Assembly: GCF_000506985.1 (NCBI RefSeq)
Contig: NZ_KI650982.1
Span: forward strand, 1-64,000
From: Advenella kashmirensis W13003
GTDB taxonomy: Bacteria; Pseudomonadota; Gammaproteobacteria; Burkholderiales; Burkholderiaceae_B
Length of the DNA: 64,000 bases
Direction of reading: 5' to 3'
The position numbers and the translations under genes were made by a program. The notes beneath the pieces are model-generated. The model was not told where the DNA came from. It ran no database searches and saw nothing but the letters and a program-made list of their open reading frames with translations. Shown piece after piece: positions 17,432-26,267 of this stretch. The stretch's first letter is position 1; each line of letters opens with the position of its first letter.

Positions 17432-17797
17432 CTACCTAGCGTATATATCGTTGAGCTCATCCAATCCTCGCCAATGGAGCCAACCGAAAATCACAAATGC
17501 AAAGACTGATAGCGTGACAGTGCGTATTGACCACCCATTATCGACGTAAGATAGACCCCAGGTACTAAATACCCAATTTGCTGTGAACAGTACACACATT
17601 GTTAGGCAAAATATCGGAAACCTTCTCAGCCACATCATAAGCATAAAAGCCGCTAGAAAAACCAGCCATGATTTGGCAGCAAAGCCAGCCAAACCGGCCA
17701 GCCAGGTTAATTCGAAGTTAAAAAGCAATGACATGCCACGGTTTGACCATTCTCGCCGAATAGCCCGACGGTGGGATGACTCCAATGTACTGCTCAT
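17432..17797 (-). CDS. Unknown membrane protein in the virB cluster
   Basis: This 121-residue protein has three or four hydrophobic segments (about 32-56, 60-80 and 92-108), and the rest is basic. The ATG follows AAGGAGACG. It starts 12 bases after virB6 and ends shortly before the higBA promoter. I do not recognise a family. Its place next to virB6 suggests an accessory transfer, surface exclusion or toxin-immunity role, but that is inference. Confidence 0.65.
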   Translation of the reverse strand: MSSTLESSHRRAIRREWSNRGMSLLFNFELTWLAGLAGFAAKSWLVFLAAFMLMMWLRRFPIFCLTMCVLFTANWVFSTWGLSYVDNGWSIRTVTLSVFAFVIFGWLHWRGLDELNDIYAR

Positions 17798-17809
17798 TTT
17801 TCGTCTCCT

Positions 17810-18751
17810 TTAATCTTTGCTGGCCCGGTTATAGGCCCGAACAGATCCACCGGCACCTCGATTTGTAATTTTGTCAAAAGTACGACTAACAAAACCACCC
17901 ATTCGACCAAACGTCCTGCTGTGTGAATCTGCCATAGCACCACCTGTCAAAGCACCAGCAATGCTTGGAATGCTCAAGGCTGCCATCAGAAATATTACTG
18001 TCATTATCAATAACTGCGAAATCGCCTTCCATGCCTCAACCAGATCCCAGGAGCCAGATTGATTCGCCCACTTGTCTACGGTACTCTGAACAAAACTACT
18101 TTGAATCACGCTAATGAGTGTCAATAATGCAATCGTCACAATATAGTTCAAGCATTGTCCAATCCAATTCATTGCATATTGTCGTGTTCCAGGGAACAAT
18201 GCGGCACCGAGAAATAGAGGACCAATCATCAATGTCAACGCAAGACACACTTTAGCTATTAAATAAAATGCATAAGCCACCATGAATAATAGGTAGCCTA
18301 AAATCATAGTGATCAACTTAGCTCCATATACAGCAAGATGCGTTTGGATCTCGTACCACGCCTTATCCTCTGATATTTTGTCCAAACTATAAATCATAGT
18401 ATCTATACTTTGCAGGCCCGTTTCGACAGCGCTTGGTCCAGTATTTGTATATCCAAATAGGCCACTTAACTGATCTGGTAGCGCGTAAATAATGCCTGCG
18501 ATCTTGGCATAATTGCCTGCGTTAAAAGCGAAGGCGATGATAATGAGCCAGACTAATACTCGTTTGGAAATATCTACAACTGATTCATCAAATCCTTTGT
18601 TGTAGTAATAAAATGTTAGTAAAACCACATATAAGCTCAGGCCTAGCGAAAAAATTGGGGCAATCCCTTCGATGAGTTGCCCCGTTTTCTCAATTAGATC
18701 TGGCCCGAGCTTCGAAGTCATTAACTCCGTTATATCTGCAATAGTGCTCAT
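17810..18751 (-). CDS. virB6: VirB6/TrbL polytopic channel protein
   Basis: The 313-residue inner-membrane protein has at least five hydrophobic segments: FSLGLSLYVVLLTFYYY, VLVWLIIIAFAFNAGNYA, LITMILGYLLFMVAYAFYL, VCLALTLMIGPLFLGAALF and LLIMTVIFLMAALSIPSIA. The GPLFLGAALFPGTRQYAMNW signature of VirB6 is present. It forms the inner-membrane part of the transfer channel. The tail (GRMGGFVSRTFDKITNRG) is basic. Confidence 0.9.
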   Translation of the reverse strand: MSTIADITELMTSKLGPDLIEKTGQLIEGIAPIFSLGLSLYVVLLTFYYYNKGFDESVVDISKRVLVWLIIIAFAFNAGNYAKIAGIIYALPDQLSGLFGYTNTGPSAVETGLQSIDTMIYSLDKISEDKAWYEIQTHLAVYGAKLITMILGYLLFMVAYAFYLIAKVCLALTLMIGPLFLGAALFPGTRQYAMNWIGQCLNYIVTIALLTLISVIQSSFVQSTVDKWANQSGSWDLVEAWKAISQLLIMTVIFLMAALSIPSIAGALTGGAMADSHSRTFGRMGGFVSRTFDKITNRGAGGSVRAYNRASKD

Positions 18752-18777
18752 GCCGTTCCTTAGTTCATACCGTCAGC

Positions 18778-19062
18778 TCATTCGCAAGCCGCCTTGTTGT
18801 AGTATTTTTTACATACTTCTTCACCAAGATTTTTTTTACAATGTTGAGCTTCAGCTTTACTGTCCCTCCCGAACAACTCCGCTCCACGTTTGCAATTTCC
18901 TAGCTTGATATCTTTATTAAGAATCTCCCCATCTTTGGGCATCGGTGTTCCTTCAGGAATAGGTTGACCCGGTGGCGTAGGCGGTGATTCAGCTACAGCC
19001 TTCTCTCCGCATCCAACCAAAACACTCAAACCAAAAACGCCAGCAATAAAAATATTACGCAT
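18778..19062 (-). CDS. eexN: EexN-like entry-exclusion lipoprotein
   Basis: The 94-residue protein starts with a lipoprotein signal, MRNIFIAGVFGLSVLVGC, with Cys18 at the lipobox. A proline-rich linker and a small cysteine-rich C-terminal domain follow (NCKRGAELFG, QHCKKNLGEEVCKKYY, AACE). Position between virB5 and virB6 and this layout fit EexN proteins, which block redundant conjugation between cells carrying the same plasmid. The family match is by pattern only. Confidence 0.65.
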   Translation of the reverse strand: MRNIFIAGVFGLSVLVGCGEKAVAESPPTPPGQPIPEGTPMPKDGEILNKDIKLGNCKRGAELFGRDSKAEAQHCKKNLGEEVCKKYYNKAACE

Positions 19063-19149
19063 GTCATATCCTATTCCAATGAATCAATGCAACAGCAGGC
19101 ATACCACTCCGACCATCGCCCTCACCCATAAGGATGCAACATTCAAGCG

Positions 19150-19788
19150 TCAACTACAACCGCCTGCGGTTCTGTTTGCCCAGGCTTTTAGTGAACAATT
19201 GTTATATTCTGACAACTTACGACTCTCTATTTCCTTTTGATTTTCGTGCAGGCGGGCCATCATATCCAACTTGACTTGTGTGTTCGTAATGGCCGCATTC
19301 TCTGTGGCAATGCGGTTTTGCAAGTCAGTGGCGCCCTTCAGATCCTGAGTCAAATCAATCTGTTCCATCAGACCTTCGATGTTATCCAGTCGTGCCTTTG
19401 TATCCTCAAAGGCCCGCTCAGAGAACTCTTGAATCGAGGCCAGATTCTTCAAACCCGCTTGTGGATCAAAGCCCTTGATATCCGTGATGTGCGAGACGTC
19501 CACATGGGCCGCTTTGTAAATGTCAGCCCACTCAGAAGGAATGACATCTTTAACCTGATCTCTGAGTAGATTCCCCATATTGCGAGATCCCGTCACTGCC
19601 TTGACCTGATTTTTCAGTTGCGTAATCTGCGAGATCTGGTTTTGGATCTGCGTCTGCATATGCCTGACCTGCTCGGCCATTTGCGCCACCGCAGCAACAT
19701 CAATGGTTGGAACTCCTGCGTGCACATGATTAGACAAAACAATGGCCGCAATGAGCGTTGCCTGCTTTATGAATGTAAGCATCTTCAT
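19150..19788 (-). CDS. virB5: VirB5 minor pilin
   Basis: The 212-residue secreted protein has a signal peptide (MKMLTFIKQATLIAAIVLSN, cleaved near HVHA) and a long alpha-helical body rich in Gln (HMQTQIQNQISQITQLKNQV). This is typical of VirB5/TraC-type minor pilins at the pilus tip. A longer frame starts at 19824, but the ATG at 19788 has AGGAAAA at the right distance and begins the signal peptide. The end contains two Cys (CSLKAWANRTAGGC). Confidence 0.87.
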   Translation of the reverse strand: MKMLTFIKQATLIAAIVLSNHVHAGVPTIDVAAVAQMAEQVRHMQTQIQNQISQITQLKNQVKAVTGSRNMGNLLRDQVKDVIPSEWADIYKAAHVDVSHITDIKGFDPQAGLKNLASIQEFSERAFEDTKARLDNIEGLMEQIDLTQDLKGATDLQNRIATENAAITNTQVKLDMMARLHENQKEIESRKLSEYNNCSLKAWANRTAGGCS

Positions 19789-19824
19789 TTTGATTTTCCT
19801 GGAAAAATAAACAGAGATTAGCAA

Positions 19825-22239
19825 CTATGCTGCTTTCTTTCTCTTGGCTTGCCGCGCGTCACGCACCCGCTCCTTAAAAACCGGATACCAGAGATCGGCC
19901 GGCACATCGCCCAGTTCACGTTGAACATCATCAAAAATAGCCACATTGTCAGACGATCCAGACAACACAGCGATCTCATCCTCAAATCCGTACAGGTTCA
20001 ATTTGGCAAATGCTGATTGACGGGACTGTCTAATCAGGAAAGTACGTGACTCCAAAGTGAGCTTGACCAATTCATCGAACTCCTTATTCGTAATCCCGCA
20101 TCGAGCGTAGCTTGCCTCGAACTCGGCATCGGGGTTGGGCAAAAATATCTTGGTAGGTGTCTGCTGAACAATCGCGGCAAAGATCGAGCTATTGATCGCA
20201 TCTTCTGGGCTTTGGCTCGTCAGTACCACCCAGCCTCCCAATTTACGATCCGTTTTCAGGCTTTTAAGCATAAACTCCTGAGTCATCTCGAATCGGGCGG
20301 GATACCAGAATTCTTCAATAACGGTGGCCAGAATTCCACCTGAGGCGGCGACCCGGTCCATCATTTGCGAGCGTAAATAAAACAAGTAAGCCAGAACGGG
20401 CTCAGTCGGCAGGTAATCGTCCTTGAGAATATCTGTAAGATCAAAGCCAATCCGGTAAAATTTATCCGGGTCAAAATCATTTGACGGATTATCCAAGCAC
20501 CATGCGTAACGCCCACCTTCACTGCGACACCAGCGAGATAACCGCGTTCTGAGGCTATCCGCATTGCCCGGATCGTGCGGGATCGATTGCAGAAGAACAC
20601 TAAAGTTGCGATTCTCAAAATCAATGGTGTTCATCAGAGTATCGACTGCAAGCTGGATCTGCTTTTCCTCGGCAGCAGTCACTTTACCCTCTGCGGTTTT
20701 TCCGCAAATTCCAACGAGTTTGTATAGAAACTCCCGGATTTTAGGACTATCCGGCATCTGAAATGGATTGCAGCCCGTCGGCCGACCATCTTTCAGGGAG
20801 TAATAGGTGCCCCCTGTCGCTCGAAGGAAGATTTTCATGCCTTCGTCCAGATCCATCACAAATAAATAGGGGTCAAACCGATCTGCAAAGGCTAACAGTG
20901 CCGTTTGCAGCGTTGTTTTACCCGTCCCCGTCGCGCCCAATATCAGGGTATGGCCTGCGATTTTGTCGCCAATATTGTCCTCTTTGGGATTGGAAAAGTG
21001 AAAATTAAAGTCGTAGATCGTATTCGAGACGGTTTGAAGCGGCATAATGGCAGAACCATCGCCAATGGGATTGCCCTGACTCTTGCCATGCGAGTAATTG
21101 TGCATGCCGAACGTTGTGGCCAGATTGATCGTCGACTTTGGAAAACAACGTGGTTTGTGTTTGGATCCCGGTACTTGACTAAAATACGTCGCCGGTGCAG
21201 ACAGGCCCGCTTTCACAAACCGATACCCCCCCGAATTTTGAAACCGGGTATAGACCTTGGCACCATTCTGAGAAGCTTGTTTGGCCGTCTCCCCATATAC
21301 CACCAGGACACTGTGATATTCGCCAAACATTAATTCCCCTGACGCCAGACCTCCCTGCCCGGCTCTGAGTTCTTCTTGCTGCATAAGCGCTTGATCGCCC
21401 ACTGAGCGCAAGTTATTCAACTGCTTTTTAATGGTCTCCTGCATCGTGGGGGAGTCCACGTATACAAAGGATTGGGTCAACGTGAATTCACAAGGCAGAT
21501 CCAGAATGCCACTGAGCACCTTGACCTGGGAAACCCCAAAATCCTTTAAGTCAAACGACGCTGCAAATCGAGTGCCGGTTTGACTCCGGATCTCGCAAAC
21601 ATCGGTCCCAAAATGCAAATCCGAACTCGCCAGTGTCTGAAAGGCATCGACATTCGATAGAGGTATATCCTCCTGAACGCCGTTGACCAGAAATCCAAAG
21701 AACGAAAAAATTTCAGAGAATAAAATGCCCTCTTGGTTCTGCCAGGCAGTCAGCGCCACCGGGTCATATGGTTGCAACCCCTGCATTAATACCGTGAGTA
21801 GATCCTGAGCCTCTTTGATGCCATCGTCAAAATCTTCGTACTTAATCAACCCAGTCAGATAAAAGACATTCTCGAAATACGCTCCAGTCTCAAACTTAGC
21901 CAGATACTTCGCCGCAAATTCGCGGCAAAACGGATTATCAAAAGCATATTGACGGTCAAACACCTTTTTTCGTCGCTGCAAGGTTGTCCACAAACCAAGC
22001 CGGCCGCCGAGCGTCTTACCTGCCCCAGACAGTAGACGCGCCAACTGAGAAAAATGAGCGCTAAGATGGGTTTCATTCGCGCTCTCAAAGGGCAAACCTT
22101 CTAGCCGAATCACAAACCCGATATGTCCGGTCTTAATATGAAACAGCTCAGCGGTGATATGTTGGGATATCTTGGGCAGCAACATATCGCTGGAGGTCTG
22201 TTTTTTCAGTATGTTGTTCAACAAATCGCTGATAATCAT
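19825..22239 (-). CDS. virB4: VirB4 type IV secretion ATPase
   Basis: The 804-residue ATPase energises pilus biogenesis. Walker A is GATGTGKT (435-442), Walker B is YLFVMDLDEG (458-467), and ATVIEEFWYPARFE is the conserved later motif. The ATG has GGGAGA 8 bases upstream, so it really overlaps the end of virB3 by 92 bases. Length and layout match full VirB4 proteins. VirB3 is a separate gene here, not fused. Confidence 0.95.
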   Translation of the reverse strand: MIISDLLNNILKKQTSSDMLLPKISQHITAELFHIKTGHIGFVIRLEGLPFESANETHLSAHFSQLARLLSGAGKTLGGRLGLWTTLQRRKKVFDRQYAFDNPFCREFAAKYLAKFETGAYFENVFYLTGLIKYEDFDDGIKEAQDLLTVLMQGLQPYDPVALTAWQNQEGILFSEIFSFFGFLVNGVQEDIPLSNVDAFQTLASSDLHFGTDVCEIRSQTGTRFAASFDLKDFGVSQVKVLSGILDLPCEFTLTQSFVYVDSPTMQETIKKQLNNLRSVGDQALMQQEELRAGQGGLASGELMFGEYHSVLVVYGETAKQASQNGAKVYTRFQNSGGYRFVKAGLSAPATYFSQVPGSKHKPRCFPKSTINLATTFGMHNYSHGKSQGNPIGDGSAIMPLQTVSNTIYDFNFHFSNPKEDNIGDKIAGHTLILGATGTGKTTLQTALLAFADRFDPYLFVMDLDEGMKIFLRATGGTYYSLKDGRPTGCNPFQMPDSPKIREFLYKLVGICGKTAEGKVTAAEEKQIQLAVDTLMNTIDFENRNFSVLLQSIPHDPGNADSLRTRLSRWCRSEGGRYAWCLDNPSNDFDPDKFYRIGFDLTDILKDDYLPTEPVLAYLFYLRSQMMDRVAASGGILATVIEEFWYPARFEMTQEFMLKSLKTDRKLGGWVVLTSQSPEDAINSSIFAAIVQQTPTKIFLPNPDAEFEASYARCGITNKEFDELVKLTLESRTFLIRQSRQSAFAKLNLYGFEDEIAVLSGSSDNVAIFDDVQRELGDVPADLWYPVFKERVRDARQAKRKKAA

Positions 22240-22579
22240 TCAAATTTCTCCCGAAATGGGTCGCCACAAGCGTGGTTGTACCGTTAAAAAAAGCCGCATT
22301 ACGTCGATAGAACCAACATCTGAGCTCATAGCCGATGATTTTTAATGCCTGGTCGTCATTGCGTGAGACGGTTTTCATAAAAATCACAACCGGGATGGGA
22401 ATCAACATCAGAAGCAAAGCTTTACCCTTGAGAATGGTCAGCAGCAACATGGTGGCGGCGAGACTCCCACCCGCCACCATTGCCAGCGGAACCACCGGAA
22501 TGCCAAACACGAGTGCTGCTCGACCCAGTGCGTTAAACGTGGGAAACCCACTTTTCTCATCATTTTCGATTTCTCGCAT
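22148..22579 (-). CDS. virB3: VirB3 inner-membrane protein with extended C-terminus
   Basis: The 143-residue protein has two adjacent membrane segments (AALVFGIPVVPLAMVAGGSL and LLLMLIPIPVVIFMKTV, around 20-70) and SRNDDQALKIIGYELRCW typical of VirB3. The last 30 residues are encoded over the beginning of virB4. The start has an AAGGA ribosome site and lies 14 bases after virB2. Confidence 0.85.
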   Translation of the reverse strand: MREIENDEKSGFPTFNALGRAALVFGIPVVPLAMVAGGSLAATMLLLTILKGKALLLMLIPIPVVIFMKTVSRNDDQALKIIGYELRCWFYRRNAAFFNGTTTLVATHFGRNLNDYQRFVEQHTEKTDLQRYVAAQDIPTYHR

Positions 22580-22593
22580 GACTATCCTTGTGC

Positions 22594-22929
22594 TTAAACG
22601 CTGATAGAGCCACCTTCACTGAATATCCACGTGGTCACGACAATTGCGGCACCAGCAGCAAAAACCCATAGACCGATATGCAACAAGTCCAGCCAAGTCT
22701 TACGGCCGCCCGCCCCTTCGAAAATGCACCATAGCACTGTGATGCCGCACATCGTTCCGACAAAGATATAAATCCCGTCTCGGATGTTTTCACCTATGCT
22801 GTTGATTTCACTGGCAAAACCTTGTGCCAGTGCCAGGGGCGAAATCAGCAACAGTGCCACCGTCAAAGTGGCTTCAGCGACGCAACGGGATCTCGTCTTG
22901 TGAGCAGTGTGGTTGGATACATAAGTCAT
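22594..22929 (-). CDS. virB2: VirB2 pilin
   Basis: The 111-residue prepilin has a long signal sequence ending near LALAQG (about residue 37). Two hydrophobic segments follow (DGIYIFVGTMCGITVLWCIF and LLHIGLWVFAAGAAIVVTTW), as in VirB2/TrbC. It forms the conjugative pilus shaft. A longer upstream frame exists, but the ATG at 22929 has AAGGAAA and fits the signal peptide. It is the first gene of the virB run and is next to the replication origin. Confidence 0.85.
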   Translation of the reverse strand: MTYVSNHTAHKTRSRCVAEATLTVALLLISPLALAQGFASEINSIGENIRDGIYIFVGTMCGITVLWCIFEGAGGRKTWLDLLHIGLWVFAAGAAIVVTTWIFSEGGSISV

Positions 22930-22960
22930 CGATATTTCCTTAAAAATCAAACATGAAGAA

Positions 22961-22983
22961 CAAAAAAACACTCCGCAGAGTGT
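22961..22983 (-). terminator. Hairpin with U-tract in front of virB2
   Basis: On the minus strand ACACTC-TGCG-GAGTGT is followed by TTTTTTTG. The 6-bp stem is modest. It lies about 40 bases upstream of the virB2 start, so it may attenuate virB transcription or end a short leader RNA from the origin region. Confidence 0.55.
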
Positions 22984-23089
22984 CATCAGGCACAACAAAG
23001 AACGAGAAGTGCTAGGAACCGTAATGATCTGGCTCTCTTGCCACAGTCCGGCTAGATTTGTGATTCCAAAAAGCCACTGTCAAATACCA

Positions 23090-23565
23090 GCGGTCAAAGA
23101 TCGCGACAGGGTCCGATCCCTATGGTTATATAGGTTATAAAAGGTTAAGGGCCACCTAACGCACTGATAGAATTAGAGAAATTCGGTGTATTTGACGGTC
23201 AAAAGTCGCAAAATTGACGCTCAAAGATCGCGGTTTCAGCGCTCAGAAGTCGCAGCATATGTGGATAAGTCAGCGGTCAAAGATCGCAAAGTAACGGTCA
23301 AAAGTCGCATATCGGTGAAAAATCACGACTTATGCACATGCTTTTGATGAGAAAACGGTCATTTCCCGATAAAAAACGTTGGCAAATTGGACCGAAATAC
23401 CTGCAATTGAGATTTTTGACCGCTGATTCTGATTTTTGCTGACGGTCAAAGATCGCAACAGCATCTCTGGCAGAACGATTTATCCACAGCGTTGACGGTC
23501 AAAAGTCGCAGTTTTCAATGCGTCGTGCCAATCACGCCGGCAAGCAGTTGCGATCTTTGACCGCT
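23090..23565. other. Iteron-type replication origin (oriV)
   Basis: At least eight direct copies of a 17-base iteron, consensus rrCGGTCAAArrTCGCa, occur at 23090, 23194, 23216, 23238, 23272, 23293, 23441 and 23494. Inverted copies occur at 23409 (degenerate) and 23549, the latter inside the end of repA. A perfect DnaA box TTATCCACA (23480-23488) and its reverse (23260-23268) are present. A near match, TTATGCACA, is at 23330, and an A/T-rich run lies around 23120-23145. This fits an origin bound by the TrfA-like initiator encoded next to it. Confidence 0.9.
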
Positions 23566-24431
23566 GCTTTTAAGCAATGGATTCGATCATTTTCTACAAA
23601 AATATCCGCCACCCAGCCGTTATTTTTTAATTCTTGGCACTTGGCCTTGGCAAATGAACGTGCTCTAGCGGCAGAATCCATGTCAACGCCACACAAATTA
23701 ACAAAGTTCTCGACACTCAGGGGCAGCGGTGTTTTATGTGAACTCACATAATCAACCAGTCGGCGAGCAGCGGGTGACAGTGTTTTATAGGCATCCCAGT
23801 TATGAGAGGTGAAAAGATTCCCGGCAAATAAAAGCATTATTTTGGGGTTCATCCGCACATAATAAGTATGCTGATCGCCCTTCTCATCGTTCAGGCTGTC
23901 ATACTCCAGCATGCTAAATGAACCACTCACCCCATAGGCTTTTTTATTGGTAACAAGTACTTCAGTGGCCCGTAAGCGACTAATACACTCTCGCAGCCGT
24001 AAATATGCTGAACCACTGCGAGGCCAATTCAGATCGTGAAGTAACTGCGTCAAATTAAATTCAAAGGTCGATCCCAGATCGACATCTTTGGCGTAATGTA
24101 CCAACTGCATCCAGACCAGTTCATCATCGACCGCTCTAAGTTCAAAGCCGGTATACAGTATTTCGACATCATGCAAATGAAACAATTTGGTGCGCAGCAT
24201 ATTTTTACGAGGCTGCTTATTATTGCGTGCTGTAAACAAAGAGCTTCGACAATAGTCGTTGGGCATATGGCGTAAATCTTCACGCCGTCCGATTGCTGCC
24301 GGAAACTGAAAGGCCAATTGGCTGCTGGTCTGCAGGTCAATCCCTTTTGACAAGAGATAGTTCTTTCTGTGTAACGCTTCTGCCTTGTCCTGCAGCTTTT
24401 GAACCTGCGCAGGGAGTGTGTCGGTATACAT
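23532..24431 (-). CDS. repA: TrfA-like plasmid replication initiator
   Basis: The 299-residue protein matches the TrfA family of IncP-like plasmids, with LRHMPNDYCRSSLFTARNN and winged-helix regions (MLEYDSLNDEKGDQHTYYV in part, LSPAARRLVDYVSSHK). It binds iterons and opens the origin. An ATG (24431) and an in-frame TTG (24437) are both possible after GAGG. The last 11 codons carry an inverted iteron copy, so coding and origin sequence overlap. Its presence shows the integrated element derives from a replicating plasmid. Confidence 0.85.
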   Translation of the reverse strand: MYTDTLPAQVQKLQDKAEALHRKNYLLSKGIDLQTSSQLAFQFPAAIGRREDLRHMPNDYCRSSLFTARNNKQPRKNMLRTKLFHLHDVEILYTGFELRAVDDELVWMQLVHYAKDVDLGSTFEFNLTQLLHDLNWPRSGSAYLRLRECISRLRATEVLVTNKKAYGVSGSFSMLEYDSLNDEKGDQHTYYVRMNPKIMLLFAGNLFTSHNWDAYKTLSPAARRLVDYVSSHKTPLPLSVENFVNLCGVDMDSAARARSFAKAKCQELKNNGWVADIFVENDRIHCLKAAVKDRNCLPA

Positions 24432-24458
24432 ATTCAAAATTACCTCATTTCTTTTGAA

Positions 24459-25214
24459 TTACCAGTCTGAGAATGCATCCCAGCTGGCCGTTTCGCGTTT
24501 ATCCTCAACCTTATTGGCCACAACCTTGTCAGATTCGCTGCGCTCTCGTTTCTTCTGGGCAGAGCGGCTTTTCACCGTGGCCTTGGCGGGTGCCAACACA
24601 GGCATGTCGGTCTGGATAGCGGGAATTTTGAGTTTTTGATGATCAGAATTGAGTGCTGCCGCCAACTGGATCCGTTTCACATAAGAGGGCTGTCCCTTAA
24701 AGTCTTGCGTGAACCCGGTACGGAAATTGCCGCTGTAATAGCAAGACAAGGCTTTCTGCAGGGCGACTTGGGGGTCTGCAGAGCCTGCACGGTCAAAACA
24801 ATCACCCAGTATCTGCGCGCCCGTCTGCAGGTTTCGGCACGGGTCAAATACGGTTTCATATGTCAGGCCGAACCGGGAAAGATTATGTTTATTAATCTGA
24901 GCCAAGCCCAAGCTGAAGTTCTTGCCTGCCTTATGCAACGCCTTAGCAGTCGCGATAGCATCCTTTAGCGTTTCAGGCTGTGCGACAGCTCCGTCCACAA
25001 CGCCAATAGCATAGGGGTTGAAATGACTCTCCGTTCGGGCCAGAGCCTGAAGCGTACTCATATGCACCGTGGGTGCGCACTTGGCAGCCAACTGATTAAA
25101 TGTCAGAGCTTCGGCGGCTTTTGGCCTAACGCCCACATCTTTTGCTGCCCAAGCAGGATGCCATATACCTATTCCGGCCAACAGAGCCACAATCATGGTA
25201 TTTATTCCGTTCAT
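24459..25214 (-). CDS. virB1: VirB1-like lytic transglycosylase
   Basis: The protein of about 251 residues has a signal peptide (MNGINTMIVALLAGIGIW, cleaved near AWA) and an SLT domain. The catalytic Glu is in ALARTESHFNPYAIGV, followed by SLGLAQINKHNLSRFGL and ALSCYYSGNF. It opens peptidoglycan for the transfer apparatus. The C-terminus is a basic, polar tail. The chosen ATG overlaps the stop of the TraM-like gene (ATGA) and has AAGAGG 6 bases upstream. It is separated from virB2 by repA and the origin. Confidence 0.88.
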   Translation of the reverse strand: MNGINTMIVALLAGIGIWHPAWAAKDVGVRPKAAEALTFNQLAAKCAPTVHMSTLQALARTESHFNPYAIGVVDGAVAQPETLKDAIATAKALHKAGKNFSLGLAQINKHNLSRFGLTYETVFDPCRNLQTGAQILGDCFDRAGSADPQVALQKALSCYYSGNFRTGFTQDFKGQPSYVKRIQLAAALNSDHQKLKIPAIQTDMPVLAPAKATVKSRSAQKKRERSESDKVVANKVEDKRETASWDAFSDW

Positions 25215-25630
25215 TGCCATCCTCTTATTTGTAGAAACACCCAACTGAGATAGAGTGCCAATAGCACAGCCAACACCAGGAAAAGAGCGATTTGCCGTTT
25301 CAGCCGCGTTAAGCTACCCGAAACCTTCCGCTGCACCCGATTCTCGGTGTGGATAGCGATCTGTTGGTTTTTTGCTAAAAGCTCCGCAACCACCCTCTCC
25401 CGGTACTGGATCAGCTCGGAATACATAGCGTCGATCTTGACCTGTCGCGCATCTAACTGGGTCAAAAAGGCTTTATCCTGTTCGATGCGATCAGCATTTT
25501 GTTGCTGCAACGTCTCTTTGAATTTCTCTTCCTGCAACAAGATCACAGCTAACAAGGGATCATCGGGTGATAGTTTTATTTTTGTCAGAGAAAATACGTC
25601 ATTAACCAGCTCATCTGTTCTCGTCGGCAT
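25211..25630 (-). CDS. traM: TraM-like conjugation protein
   Basis: The 139-residue protein has a helical, coiled-coil body (LQQQNADRIEQDKAFLTQLD) and one C-terminal membrane segment (IALFLVLAVLLALYLSWVFL, 114-133). The N-terminal pattern IKLSPDDPLLAVILL resembles TraM of IncP/PromA-type plasmids. Its position next to trbM- and traL-like genes supports this. The exact role in those plasmids is not well known. Confidence 0.6.
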   Translation of the reverse strand: MPTRTDELVNDVFSLTKIKLSPDDPLLAVILLQEEKFKETLQQQNADRIEQDKAFLTQLDARQVKIDAMYSELIQYRERVVAELLAKNQQIAIHTENRVQRKVSGSLTRLKRQIALFLVLAVLLALYLSWVFLQIRGWQ

Positions 25631-25673
25631 CGTGATTTTTCTCCAACAATAAGCCGATTACTCAGCCATCAGA

Positions 25674-26267
25674 CTATGGAATGGGAGGATCAACAAAATG
25701 CCCATCCTCTTTTTCTATCCCGATATAAGTAGGGACAACCCCTTGGGTGTACTCATTTTCTTCATACACTTTGCAATAGGCCGGCAATTCGTTCCTGACA
25801 TATTCCACCCGTTCGATACGGACCGTATCGTCTTCGCTTGACCACTTACTCCAACCCTTATCGACAATAGTTTTCTCGTAATAGGCTTTGTTCAGATTAT
25901 TCAAATAGGCAGCATCACAATTGCCAGCACCCCTGGCGATGGCGTCAACCAAAGCAGGCATATTGTTTTTGGAATCATGAGAATCGGGACACAAATTGAG
26001 AAAATCTCTGCGAGCCTCGAAAGTTTTATCTGGGCGGGTAAACTTGATGGAAAAGTATTTATTCAAATATCCACTGCATTCGCTTTCTCCACGACCAGCA
26101 CCGCTCGCCAGGCATAGTACGGCACCGCAGGCCATGCGCTCATCGCCTTGCAATTCTGCGTCTTGCGCATAAACCGGGCATAAAAAAGCCGCCCAATTGG
26201 CGGCGATCACTGCAATAAGCGTCGGCACACTATGCCTGACGCTCTTTCTCCACTGTTCGGGACTCAT
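25674..26267 (-). CDS. trbM: TrbM/KikA-like secreted protein
   Basis: The 197-residue protein has an N-terminal signal segment (PTLIAVIAANWAAFLCPVYA). A TrbM-type domain begins ERMACGAVLCLASG, with SECSGYLNKYFSIKF and RRDFLNLCPD. Cysteines are conserved and suggest disulfides in the periplasm. It has an AGGAGA ribosome site and overlaps the end of the traL-like gene by 38 bases. Confidence 0.8.
   Translation of the reverse strand: MSPEQWRKSVRHSVPTLIAVIAANWAAFLCPVYAQDAELQGDERMACGAVLCLASGAGRGESECSGYLNKYFSIKFTRPDKTFEARRDFLNLCPDSHDSKNNMPALVDAIARGAGNCDAAYLNNLNKAYYEKTIVDKGWSKWSSEDDTVRIERVEYVRNELPAYCKVYEENEYTQGVVPTYIGIEKEDGHFVDPPIP

Noticed and set aside
23090-23565. Repeats resembling a CRISPR array
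   Set aside because: Spacing is irregular, some copies are inverted, and repeats are 17 bases with DnaA boxes and a TrfA-like gene beside them; they are origin iterons.
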